Below, piece after piece: positions 50,747 to 61,048 of a DNA stretch of 64,000 nt (position 1 is the first letter of the stretch; every line of letters starts with the position of its first letter). Source of the stretch: Gluconacetobacter johannae (GTDB taxonomy: Bacteria > Pseudomonadota > Alphaproteobacteria > Acetobacterales > Acetobacteraceae); contig NZ_JABEQH010000006.1 of the NCBI RefSeq assembly GCF_014174305.1, positions 124,001-188,000 of the forward strand, read 5' to 3'. The notes under the pieces are model-generated. The model worked only from the letters and a program-made list of their open reading frames with translations, did not search any database and was not told the DNA's origin. A program made the translations under genes and the position numbers.

Positions 50747-52273
50747 TTACCCGATATCGAACGACACGCCCTGCGCCAGCGGCAGGGTGGAGCCGTAATT
50801 GATGGTGTTGGTCGCCCGGCGCATATAGCCCTTCCACGCGTCCGAACCGGATTCGCGGCCGCCGCCGGTTTCCTTCTCGCCACCGAAGGCGCCGCCGATC
50901 TCGGCCCCCGAGGTGCCGATATTGACGTTGGCGATGCCGCAATCGGACCCGGCCGCCGACAGGAAGCGTTCGGCCTGCCGCAGGTCGGTGGTGAAGACCG
51001 CCGAGGACAGGCCCTGCGGCACCGCGTTCTGGGCGGCGATCGCCTGGTCCAGGTCGGTGTATTTCATGACGTAGAGGATCGGCGCGAACGTCTCGTCCAG
51101 GACGGGGCCGGCCTGCCCGGCCATCTCGACCAGCGCCGGACGGGCATAGAACGCATCGGGGAACTCCCCGGCCTTTTCACGGTTTCCGCCGGTCACGACG
51201 CCGCCCAGGGCGCGCGCCGCATCCAGCGCCTGCTGCATGCGCTCCATCGCCGCCGCGTCGATCAGCGGCCCGACCAGATTGCCCTCGTCCAGCGGGCTGC
51301 CGACCGTCACCGATTCGTACGCCGACTTCAGGCGCGCCACGAAGCCGTCATAGATGCCGTCATGCACGAACAGGCGGCGCAGCGTGGTGCAGCGCTGCCC
51401 CGCCGTGCCCATGGCGGCGAAGGCGACGCCGCGCAGGGTCAGCTCCAGATCGGCCGAGGGCGTCACGATGGCGGCGTTGTTGCCGCCCAGTTCCAGGATG
51501 GCGCGGGCGAAGCGGGCGGCCAGGCGCTGGCCGACCGCGCGGCCCATCGCCGTCGATCCCGTGGCCGACACCAGCGGCACGTCGGGATGATCGACCAGGA
51601 TTTCGCCGATCTCGCGCCCGCCGTTCAGCAGGACCAGCAGCCCGTCGGGCACGGCGCTGCCCGACGCCGCGAAACGCGCGGCGGCGCGACGGAAGATGGC
51701 CGCGCAGGCCAGGGCGGTCAGCGGCGTCTTCTCGGACGGCTTCCAGACGACCGAATTGCCGCAGACCAGCGCCAGCGCCGCGTTCCACGACCAGACCGCG
51801 ACGGGGAAATTGAAGGCCGAGATCACCCCCGTCACGCCCAGCGGGTGCCATGTCTCCATCATGCGGTGCTCGGGCCGTTCGGTCATGATGGTCAGGCCGT
51901 GCAACTGGCGCGACAGGCCCACGGCGAAGTCGCAGATGTCGATCATCTCCTGGACCTCGCCCAGCCCTTCGGAGGGCGACTTGCCGACCTCGATCGACAC
52001 CAGGCGGCCCAGGGCCTGCTTGCCGGCGCGCAGTTCCTCGCCCAGCAGGCGCACCAGCTCGCCCCGGCGCGGCGCGGGCACCAGCCGCCAGGCCAGGAAG
52101 GCGGCGCGGGCGGCGGCGATGCCCTCATGCGCCCCCTGCGGCGTCGCGGCGACCACCCGCGCGATCTCGCGCCCATCGACCGGCGAGCGCACGGGCATGT
52201 CGCCGGCCAGCGCGTCGGCCGGAACGTCGAGCGAGGCCAGAAGGGATCGGGTTTCGGCGGAAAGATCGGGCAT
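50747..52273 (-). CDS. amaB: Aldehyde dehydrogenase, ALDH7 / AmaB-like (2-aminoadipate semialdehyde dehydrogenase)
   Basis: 508 residues from the ATG at 52273, with AGGAT upstream. NAD-dependent oxidation of an aldehyde. Marks: EVGKSPSEGLGEVQEMIDICDFAVGLSRQL (ALDH7-type, described in part), WHPLGVTGVISAFNFPVAVW, ILELGGNNAAIV with the general-base Glu, and GTAGQRCTTLRRLFVH with the catalytic Cys. The ALDH7 group includes AmaB, which oxidises 2-aminoadipate 6-semialdehyde. It follows the AmaA-like oxidase by 46 bp. Confidence 0.85.
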   Translation of the reverse strand: MPDLSAETRSLLASLDVPADALAGDMPVRSPVDGREIARVVAATPQGAHEGIAAARAAFLAWRLVPAPRRGELVRLLGEELRAGKQALGRLVSIEVGKSPSEGLGEVQEMIDICDFAVGLSRQLHGLTIMTERPEHRMMETWHPLGVTGVISAFNFPVAVWSWNAALALVCGNSVVWKPSEKTPLTALACAAIFRRAAARFAASGSAVPDGLLVLLNGGREIGEILVDHPDVPLVSATGSTAMGRAVGQRLAARFARAILELGGNNAAIVTPSADLELTLRGVAFAAMGTAGQRCTTLRRLFVHDGIYDGFVARLKSAYESVTVGSPLDEGNLVGPLIDAAAMERMQQALDAARALGGVVTGGNREKAGEFPDAFYARPALVEMAGQAGPVLDETFAPILYVMKYTDLDQAIAAQNAVPQGLSSAVFTTDLRQAERFLSAAGSDCGIANVNIGTSGAEIGGAFGGEKETGGGRESGSDAWKGYMRRATNTINYGSTLPLAQGVSFDIG

Positions 52274-52319
52274 CGGATATCCTGTCGGAAACATGGTCGC
52301 ACAAAGAACGGAAAACGGG

Positions 52320-53615
52320 TCAGCGCCGGGTCTTCACCCGCTCCCCCGCCGCATGGGCAAGGCAGGCCCCGGTCTCATAGAAGATCTGCCGGGCCCGGCG
52401 AAACCCCGGCGCCTGGACATCGGTCACCGGCAGCGGCAGGGCGGCATCGTCGATGACGCCGCGCGCCACATCGGCCAGCACCCGGCCGAACACGGTGCCG
52501 GGGGCGATGCCCCGCCCGTTATAGCCGCAGATGGTAACGATCCCCGGCGCCAGGCGATGGAAGCGCGGCAGGTTGTCGGCCGTCATGCCGATGGTGCCGA
52601 ACCATTCGCTTTCGAAGCGCACCGGGCCGACCTGCGGGAACATCCGCGCCACCGAACGACGCGCCCACTCCCGGTGCACGCCCAGCCCCGCGCCGGACAG
52701 CGCGCCGATGCTGCCGAACACCAGCCGCCCGGCCTGGTCCATGCGGAACGAGCGCAGGATGCGGCGGGTATCCCATGCCCCCTGCCGGCCCGACAGGATG
52801 GTCCGCCGCACCGCGTCGGGCAAGGGCGGCGTCGCGCAGTTGAAATAGGGCAGCGGCGTCAGTTCCTGCGCCAGGGCGGCCCACGGGCCGGTGCCATAGG
52901 CGTTCGACGCCACGATCACCTGGTCCGCCAGCACCTGCCCGCCCGGAAGGTCCAGCTGGTAGCGCGCGCCGGACTGCATGCAGCCCGTAACCGGCGAACG
53001 CGTGAAGACCCGCGCCCCCGCCGCGATCGCCGCCGCGGCCAGCCCGCGCGCATAGGCCAGCGGCTGGATCGTGCCGGCGCGCGGGTCCAGCAGGGCGGCC
53101 CGATAGGCCACGCTGCCGGTCATGCGACAGGTTTCCGCCCCGTCGAGCACGCGCACCGCGACGCCCCGCGCCTGCCATTGCCGGGCGCGTTCGCCCAGTT
53201 CGCGCCGCCCCTTTTCATCGTCGGCGCAATGCAGGGTGCCGGTCCGTTCGGCCTCGCACGCGATGGCGTGGCGGTCGATCAGGTCGAAGACCTCGGCCGG
53301 CGCGTTGCCCAGCAGGGACAGCAGCCGTTCGCCATGCGGTTCGCCCAGCGTGCCCGGCAGGTCGTCGGGCATGACCCACATGCCGGCATTGACCAGGCCG
53401 ACATTGCGCCCCGATCCGCCGAACCCCACCTCGGCGCCGTCCAGCACCACCGCCTCGACGCCCGCCGAGGCCAGGTGCAACGCGGCGGACAGGCCGGTAT
53501 AGCCCGCGCCCACGATGGCCACCCGTGTCGTGACCTGTCCCGACAGCGCCACGGTGGCGGGGGCGGCCGGCGCCGTGCATTCCCACAGACCGTGGGACCG
53601 CGGATCAGCCAGCAT
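52320..53615 (-). CDS. amaA: FAD-dependent oxidoreductase, AmaA-like (L-pipecolate oxidase candidate)
   Basis: 431 residues. DAO-family flavoenzyme: FAD motif RVAIVGAGYTGLSAALHLAS at about 31-50, then VGFGGSGRNVGLVNAGMW, a substrate domain with GTIQPLAYARGLAAAAIAAG, and the C-terminal FAD closing part TICGYNGRGIAPGTVFGRVLAD. AmaA oxidises L-pipecolate to delta1-piperideine-6-carboxylate, feeding the AmaB step. The adjacent AmaB-like gene supports this over glycine or sarcosine oxidases. First gene of the string; its promoter should lie in 53616-53800. Confidence 0.8.
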   Translation of the reverse strand: MLADPRSHGLWECTAPAAPATVALSGQVTTRVAIVGAGYTGLSAALHLASAGVEAVVLDGAEVGFGGSGRNVGLVNAGMWVMPDDLPGTLGEPHGERLLSLLGNAPAEVFDLIDRHAIACEAERTGTLHCADDEKGRRELGERARQWQARGVAVRVLDGAETCRMTGSVAYRAALLDPRAGTIQPLAYARGLAAAAIAAGARVFTRSPVTGCMQSGARYQLDLPGGQVLADQVIVASNAYGTGPWAALAQELTPLPYFNCATPPLPDAVRRTILSGRQGAWDTRRILRSFRMDQAGRLVFGSIGALSGAGLGVHREWARRSVARMFPQVGPVRFESEWFGTIGMTADNLPRFHRLAPGIVTICGYNGRGIAPGTVFGRVLADVARGVIDDAALPLPVTDVQAPGFRRARQIFYETGACLAHAAGERVKTRR

Positions 53616-53837
53616 GTCGTGTCGTCCCCGCCAGCCCGCGCCCGTTCGTTCCCGTCAGCATCATCCGCCGCCCCGCATCCGCCGCCCATCCGTCGGACCG
53701 GTGTGCGTTCTGCCGCCGCAACGCTCAAGTGTTACTTGGTCAGGGGGTCATTCCCATCCGGAATGATCCGCGCCGCCCGGCCGGAAACCGGCGGTCCGAT
53801 CCCTGAAATCCATTTCTTACGTTATTGTAATCCATCT

Positions 53838-53851
53838 TTGACCCAGATCAT
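53838..53851. promoter_or_regulatory. FNR/FixK-like palindrome
   Basis: TTGACCCAGATCAT matches 8 of 10 conserved bases of the FNR-type box TTGAT-N4-ATCAA. It lies about 223 bp upstream of the amaA-like start and about 75 bp before the orphan plus-strand hairpin. Pattern match only. Confidence 0.25.
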
Positions 53852-53925
53852 GTCGGCGCCGCCACGACCCTGCCATACAGACAGGGCGATGGGGGCATCG
53901 CATATCGAATCATCACGTTACACTT

Positions 53926-53954
53926 GCAGGGTCTTCGGACCCTGCTTTTTTTTT
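53926..53954 (+). terminator. Strong plus-strand terminator with no plus-strand gene before it
   Basis: Perfect 8-bp stem GCAGGGTC / GACCCTGC with a TTCG tetraloop, followed by nine T. All nearby genes are on the minus strand, so this may end a small RNA. Confidence 0.9.
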
Positions 53955-53982
53955 GCGCGGCACGGACCCCACCGCGCTACGC

Positions 53983-54006
53983 CGGCAGGGTCCTCGAACC
54001 CTGCCG
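53983..54006. terminator. Second related hairpin after the CtrA-like gene
   Basis: CGGCAGGGT / ACCCTGCCG, six-base loop, 14 bp beyond the CtrA-like stop on the minus strand. Its stem shares CAGGGT with the neighbouring terminator. No T-run follows. Confidence 0.5.
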
Positions 54007-54020
54007 CGTCACACAGGCGA

Positions 54021-54770
54021 TCAGAGTGCGCCGAGGGACGACGCCCCACTGGCCGCCGCCGGCGCCGCGACGGGCTTCACCACCACCGGCCGAGACGACG
54101 CGTCTTCCTTCAGCATATATCCCTGCCCCCAGACCGTCGTAATCAGGTTCTCGACCCCGGCCTGATGCAGCTTCTTGCGTAGCTTGCAGATGAAGACGTC
54201 GATGATCTTCATTTCCGGCTCGTCCATGCCGCCATAGAGGTGGTTGAGGAAGGCATCCTTGGTCAGCACCATGCCCTTTCGCAGCAGCAGCAGTTGCAGG
54301 ATCAGATATTCCTTGCCGGTCAGATGCACCGGCCGCCCGTCGACCGAGACCTCGCGGCTGTCCAGGCACAGCTTCAGCCGCCCCGCCCGCAAGGTCGGTT
54401 CGCAATAGCCCTTCGATCGCCGGACCACCGCCTGCACCCGCGCCGCCAGTTCGGTCGGGTCGTACGGCTTGGTGATGTAATCGTCCGCCCCGGCGGAAAA
54501 CGCCTTTACCTTGACCTGCGGCCGAACCAGGCTGGACAGGACCATCGCCGGCGTGTCGATCCGCGCCGCCCGGATCGTCCGCACGACCTCGTACCCTTCC
54601 ATGTCCGGCAGGACCATTTCCAGAAGCGCCAGGTCATAGTCATATCGTCGAAGCATTTCGACCGCTTCCGCCCCCGTGGAGACATGGTCGACGGCGTATC
54701 CGATCGACCGCAATGTGCCGGAAGTACCTTCAGCCGTGTCATCATCATATTCGACGAGCAAAACGCGCAT
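54021..54770 (-). CDS. ctrA: CtrA-family response regulator with Asp51 replaced by Glu
   Basis: 249 residues from the ATG at 54770. An OmpR-type regulator; the DNA-binding half is very close to CtrA (VHLTGKEYLILQLLLLRKG, FLNHLYGGMDEPEMKIIDVF, ICKLRKKL). The receiver starts MRVLLVEYDDDTAEGT and keeps the Lys of ITKPYD. However, the phospho-acceptor position is Glu51 (DYDLALLEMVLPDMEGYEV) and one acidic-pocket Asp (residue 8) is Tyr. CtrA controls cell cycle or motility genes in alphaproteobacteria. The Glu suggests activity independent of phosphorylation. A Pro/Ala tail (about 20 residues) follows. Whether another normal CtrA exists elsewhere is unknown. Confidence 0.88.
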   Translation of the reverse strand: MRVLLVEYDDDTAEGTSGTLRSIGYAVDHVSTGAEAVEMLRRYDYDLALLEMVLPDMEGYEVVRTIRAARIDTPAMVLSSLVRPQVKVKAFSAGADDYITKPYDPTELAARVQAVVRRSKGYCEPTLRAGRLKLCLDSREVSVDGRPVHLTGKEYLILQLLLLRKGMVLTKDAFLNHLYGGMDEPEMKIIDVFICKLRKKLHQAGVENLITTVWGQGYMLKEDASSRPVVVKPVAAPAAASGASSLGAL

Positions 54771-55638
54771 GGGACCACCACAGGTTTTATTTAGAAACAA
54801 TTACTACCTATAGGTGTGCATTTCCCCGGAAACAATCTTTATGAGACACGTGTTCTCCATATCGTCCTCCGTTTCACGCATATGTTATATCAATTTTTTT
54901 GCCTCCCGGCAGGCAGCAGCCCGCCCCGCCATCAATACGATTTCGTTTCGAGATACGTTTTTTCCTTGAATGGGGCCGGGGAGCCGGTATACCCACCTCC
55001 ACCGAACGTCGTCTTGCGGCCACTGGACGCGATGCGGCACCCCAAACAAGAAACGATCATGAACCCCCGATCTAGAAACGCCTCGCGGGGGGGCCACGCC
55101 CGACGCATGTCGTTCGCGGGGTCCGTTCGCAGGCAGTGTGCATATCCGGGTCTGACCGTCCTGCCCGTCTGCTGACCCGCCCGGTCAGCCGACCGGCTTC
55201 GGGCTTCCCGGTTCGAGCAACCGCTTGAGCGGCAGGAGGCCCTGTTTCGTGGCTTTTTGTATTTTTCCGCACGCCCCGCGCCCCGCGCGGCCGGACCGGC
55301 GCGCATGAATCGCGCCCATGCTCCCGCACCACCCCGCCGTCCGCGCGGCGCGGCGCCGGCCATTCCCCTGCGGGCGTGGTGCCGCGGCAGCGTGCTGCGC
55401 CACGCGTCCCCGCCGGCCATGCGGCCCCGCCGGGCCACAGCCGATCGCCGGCCCGGCCTCACCGATCATGTCGCACTGGGATGCGCGTGGATGGCGGTGC
55501 GCGCCATCCAGGGGTTACGCAGCCGGGGCGTGCTGCGGCCGCATCATATTTCCCGCCTGCTGCCGGTCATCGTCAGGATGTCGGGCGTCTCGGGGGCCGG
55601 GACACCCCTGAAATCCAGCCGGTAGACAGGTCGGAGGT
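54771..55638. other. 868-bp stretch without a supported gene
   Basis: The first 190 bp (to about 54960) are AT-rich and probably hold the CtrA-like promoter. The rest is GC-rich with several overlapping open frames but none with a ribosome site and a protein-like composition. One plus-strand frame (about 55305-55625) ends with a plausible helix (LTDHVALGCAWMAVRAIQGL) but is otherwise Arg/Ala/Pro-rich and was not called. Confidence 0.45.
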
Positions 55639-56442
55639 CTACGCCAACCCGTCGGGCCGAATCGTCACCCCGTGGTCCAGCGGCCCGGCGCCGGCGCCGT
55701 AACCGGGCGCCGCCGCGATCGCGGCCCGCAGGTAGGTGCGCGCCCGCACCACCGAATCGCGCAGGCCCATGCCCTGCGCCAACCCGGTGGCGATCGCGCT
55801 GGCCAGCGTGCAGCCGGTTCCATGTGTATGGCGCGTCTGCAGCCGCGCGGCCGAAAACAGGTCGGTGCCCGAGTCGCTGACCAGCACATCGGTCAGCACG
55901 TCGCCCTCCAGATGGCCGCCCTTCAGCAGCACGGCCCGCGCCCCGGCCTGGCGCAGTTCCACCGCCGCGCGGCGCATGTCCTCGACCGTGCGGATCGGAT
56001 GGCCGACCAGGGCCTCGGCCTCGGGCAGGTTGGGGGTCAGCAGGGTGGCCAGCGGCAACAGGTCGCGCTTCAGCGTATCGACCGCGCTATCCTGCAACAG
56101 CCGCGACCCGCCCTTGGCCACCATCACGGGGTCGAGCACATAGGGAATGCCCGGCCGCGCCCGGATGATGCCCGCCACCGCGCCGATGATGTCCGCCCGG
56201 TCGAGCATGCCGCTCTTGAACGCATCGACGCCGAGATCGTCCAGAACGCAAAGCATCTGCCGCGTGACGAATTCGACCGGCACGGCGAAGACGTCCTGCA
56301 CGCCCAGCGTGTTCTGCGCCGTCAGCGCCGTCACCGCCGTCATGGCGAAACCGCCCAGCGCCGTGACCGCCTTGATATCCGCCTGGATGCCGGCCCCGCC
56401 GCCCGAATCGCTGCCGGCAACGACGAGAACGCGCCCTTTCAT
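55639..56442 (-). CDS. thiD: Hydroxymethylpyrimidine / phosphomethylpyrimidine kinase
   Basis: 267 residues. It phosphorylates HMP and then HMP-phosphate in thiamine synthesis. Marks: VLVVAGSDSGGGAGIQADIKAV at the N-terminus, TALTAQNTLGV, LDPVMVAKGGSRLL, LTPNLPEAEAL and the catalytic THGTGCTLASAIAT with the Cys/Asp-type anion hole. Length matches. It starts 12 bp after glmM on the same strand and looks like the last gene of that operon. Confidence 0.94.
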   Translation of the reverse strand: MKGRVLVVAGSDSGGGAGIQADIKAVTALGGFAMTAVTALTAQNTLGVQDVFAVPVEFVTRQMLCVLDDLGVDAFKSGMLDRADIIGAVAGIIRARPGIPYVLDPVMVAKGGSRLLQDSAVDTLKRDLLPLATLLTPNLPEAEALVGHPIRTVEDMRRAAVELRQAGARAVLLKGGHLEGDVLTDVLVSDSGTDLFSAARLQTRHTHGTGCTLASAIATGLAQGMGLRDSVVRARTYLRAAIAAAPGYGAGAGPLDHGVTIRPDGLA

Positions 56443-56454
56443 GGCGTTACCCCG

Positions 56455-57813
56455 TCACGCCGCGACCTGGGCCGAGCCGATCGCGGTGCACATGGCGGCG
56501 ACGACCCGCTCCACCAGCGCCGGATCCTCGGCCTCGGCCATCACGCGCACCAGCGGCTCGGTCCCGCTTTCGCGCAGCAGCAGGCGGCCCGCCGTGCCCA
56601 GCTCGGCCTCCGCCTGGCGCCTGGCCTCCTGCACCGATGGCGCATGCAGGGGGCTTTCGCCCCTGAAACGGACATTACGCAGCACCTGCGGGAACGGCGT
56701 GAACATGCGGCAGACCGCGCTGGCCGGGCGGCCCTCCTCGACCAGCACGGCCAGCACCTGCAAGGCCGCCACCAGCCCGTCGCCGGTGGTGGCGAAGTCG
56801 GACAGCACCATGTGGCCGGACTGCTCGCCGCCGATATTCGCACCCAGCTCCCGCATGCGCTCGACGACATAGCGGTCACCCACCGCCGTACGCACCAGTT
56901 CCAGGCCCATGCCCTCCAGGCACCGGGCCAGGCCCATGTTCGACATCACGGTGGCGACGATCTGCGCCGTGGCCAGCCGCCCCTGCCGGGCCCAGGACCG
57001 GGCGATCAGCGCCAGGATCTGGTCGCCGTCGATCAGCCGCCCCTGTTCGTCGGCGATCAGCACCCGGTCGGCGTCACCGTCGAGCGCGATGCCGATATGC
57101 GCCTTGTGCTCGACCACCGCCGCGCACAGGGCCTCGGGGCGGGTCGATCCGCAATTCTCGTTGATGTTGATGCCGTTGGGATCGCAGCCGATGCGGATGA
57201 CTTCGGCCCCCAGCTCCCACAGCGCCGTCGGCGCCACGCGATAGGCCGCGCCGTTCGCGCAATCAATCACGATCCGCAGCCCGTCCAGGCGCCGCCCGCG
57301 CGGGAACGAGCCCTTGGCGTTCTCGATATACCGGCCCACGGCGTCGTTCAGGCGCGACGCCCGCCCGATCCGGTCGGGCGCGGCCAGTTGCCCGGCCAGG
57401 TCGGAACGCATCAGGGATTCGATCTCGGCCTCGGTCTCGTCCGACAGCTTGAACCCGTCCGGCCCGAACAGCTTGATCCCGTTATCGCCGAACGGATTGT
57501 GCGACGCCGAGATCATGACGCCCAGGTCGGCGCGCAGCGAGCGCGTCAGCATGGCGATCGCGGGCGTGGGCATCGGCCCGACCAGGGTCACGTCCATGCC
57601 GGCGGACAGGAAGCCGGACACCAGGGCGCATTCGATCATGTAGCCCGACAGCCGGGTATCCTTGCCCAGCAGGACCCGGTGGCGATGCGTCCCGCGCGTG
57701 AAGCGCAGGCCGGCGGCCTGCCCCAGCTTCTGCGCGATTTCCACCGTCATGGGGTCCTGGTTGGCGGTGCCCCGGATGCCATCGGTGCCGAACAGTTTTC
57801 TCGTCTTGGTCAT
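56455..57813 (-). CDS. glmM: Phosphoglucosamine mutase
   Basis: 452 residues. It converts glucosamine-6-phosphate to glucosamine-1-phosphate for UDP-GlcNAc and peptidoglycan. Marks: [18 protein letters not shown], the catalytic Ser loop [17 protein letters not shown], the metal loop [32 protein letters not shown] and a C-terminal phosphate site [15 protein letters not shown]. It starts seven bases after folP, a common alphaproteobacterial order (ftsH-folP-glmM). Confidence 0.96.
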   Translation of the reverse strand: MTKTRKLFGTDGIRGTANQDPMTVEIAQKLGQAAGLRFTRGTHRHRVLLGKDTRLSGYMIECALVSGFLSAGMDVTLVGPMPTPAIAMLTRSLRADLGVMISASHNPFGDNGIKLFGPDGFKLSDETEAEIESLMRSDLAGQLAAPDRIGRASRLNDAVGRYIENAKGSFPRGRRLDGLRIVIDCANGAAYRVAPTALWELGAEVIRIGCDPNGININENCGSTRPEALCAAVVEHKAHIGIALDGDADRVLIADEQGRLIDGDQILALIARSWARQGRLATAQIVATVMSNMGLARCLEGMGLELVRTAVGDRYVVERMRELGANIGGEQSGHMVLSDFATTGDGLVAALQVLAVLVEEGRPASAVCRMFTPFPQVLRNVRFRGESPLHAPSVQEARRQAEAELGTAGRLLLRESGTEPLVRVMAEAEDPALVERVVAAMCTAIGSAQVAA

Positions 57814-57820
57814 GCCTTGG

Positions 57821-58894
57821 CTATCCCTGGGTACGCGTGGCCGTCGCGGGGTCTGCCCCAGCCTTATCGCAGGTCCACAGCCCCTGCCAGACCCGCACGG
57901 CCTGGATCATGGACGCCACGTTGTGCACGCGCAGGATGGGGTTGCCCAGCGCCAGGCCCGGCAGGCTGCTGACCAGGGTGCCCGGATCGCGCTCCGAGGC
58001 CACCGGCACATGCGCCAGATCGCCCAGCATGCGCTTGCGCGACGTGCCCAGCAGCACGCGGCAGCCCAGATTCGCCAGGATCGGCAGCCGCGCCAGCAGT
58101 TCGGCGTTCTGCGGCCCGTTCTTGGCGAAGCCGATCCCCGGATCGATGATGATCCGGTCGCGGGCGATGCCCGCCGCCACGGCCTCGTCGATCCGCGCCG
58201 ACAGTTCGCGGACCACATCGACCGCCACGTCGTCATAGACCGCCAGGCGGCCCATCGTCTGCGGCGTGCCGCGCATGTGCATCAGCACCACCGGACAGGC
58301 CGCATCGGCCACCACCGCCAGCGCGTACGGGTCATGCATCAGGGCCGAGACATCGTTGATGAGCGTGGCCCCCATCCCCAGCGACGACGCCATGGTGCGC
58401 GCATTGCGGGTATCGACCGACAGGGCCACGTCGGTCTGGATTCGCAGTTCCGCGAAGACCGGGGCGATTCGGGCCCATTCCTCGTCCGGCGTGACCACGG
58501 CCGAGCCCGGGCGGGTGCTCTCGCCGCCGATATCCAGCAGGCCGGCGCCGGCCGTCACCATCGCGATCCCCGCGCGCATCGCGGCCTCGGGGCCGAAATG
58601 CCGGCCGCCATCGCTGAAACTGTCGGGGGTCACGTTGAGGATGCCCATGACCTGCGGCCCGTCCGGCAGGTCCGCCGACGGCAGGGGCGCGGTCATCCGC
58701 GCCAGTTCCGGCAGCCAGTCGGACGGGATGTCGGACGCCGGCACCAGGCGGGACGTCCCGTCGCCGATCAGCCGCGCCAGCGTGAAGGCCGCCGGGCCGC
58801 CGACCAGCCAGTGGGCGAAACCCGCCGTCACCGCCGCCTGCGCCGCCTGCCCGAAGACCAGTCCCATCGGCTCGATCAGCCGAAAAGCATCCAT
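57821..58894 (-). CDS. folP: Dihydropteroate synthase
   Basis: 357 residues. It condenses dihydropterin pyrophosphate with p-aminobenzoate in folate synthesis; target of sulfonamides. Marks: [29 protein letters not shown] (both pterin-binding signatures), [24 protein letters not shown] and [10 protein letters not shown]. It is longer than many DHPS (about 280) because of about 80 extra N-terminal residues; an internal start is possible but none is clearly better. Between ftsH and glmM. Confidence 0.94.
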   Translation of the reverse strand: MDAFRLIEPMGLVFGQAAQAAVTAGFAHWLVGGPAAFTLARLIGDGTSRLVPASDIPSDWLPELARMTAPLPSADLPDGPQVMGILNVTPDSFSDGGRHFGPEAAMRAGIAMVTAGAGLLDIGGESTRPGSAVVTPDEEWARIAPVFAELRIQTDVALSVDTRNARTMASSLGMGATLINDVSALMHDPYALAVVADAACPVVLMHMRGTPQTMGRLAVYDDVAVDVVRELSARIDEAVAAGIARDRIIIDPGIGFAKNGPQNAELLARLPILANLGCRVLLGTSRKRMLGDLAHVPVASERDPGTLVSSLPGLALGNPILRVHNVASMIQAVRVWQGLWTCDKAGADPATATRTQG

Positions 58895-58927
58895 GCCCCT
58901 GCCCCCATCACCGTACCGTCGGAACGA

Positions 58928-58956
58928 AAACAGGCGGAGAAGATCCCCGCCTGTTT
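58928..58956 (-). terminator. Hairpin after ftsH
   Basis: Ten-bp stem AAACAGGCGG / CCGCCTGTTT, nine-base loop, on the minus strand followed by T then CGTTCC. It may stop or thin transcription between ftsH and folP. Confidence 0.6.
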
Positions 58957-58979
58957 CCCGAATTCAGGTAGATGCGAAC

Positions 58980-60920
<1,941 letters not shown>

Positions 60921-61048
60921 TGTTCCATACGCTGGCGCCACCCGGTTCCCCTTACGGTGCCGGAGCACGCAAGACCGTTCATTCTGACCAGGGGCCACAC
61001 GCCTTTTCAACCTAATGTTCTACCCTACATAGGCCGATCGGGGGACAT

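Larger units (their letters stand above)
53616..54020. other. Intergenic region with promoter area and orphan terminator
   Basis: 405 bp between amaA-like and the CtrA-like gene, both on the minus strand. No protein gene is supported. It holds a strong terminator that faces the plus strand (listed separately), a second related hairpin, and a TTGA-N6-ATCA palindrome at 53838-53851. Confidence 0.5.

Noticed and set aside
55180-55260. tRNA-like GGTTCGAGCAACC sequence
   Set aside because: Flanking bases do not form acceptor or anticodon stems.
55257-55625. 122-codon plus-strand frame before thiD
   Set aside because: Mostly Arg/Pro/Ala from GC-rich DNA; no ribosome site; only the last third looks protein-like.
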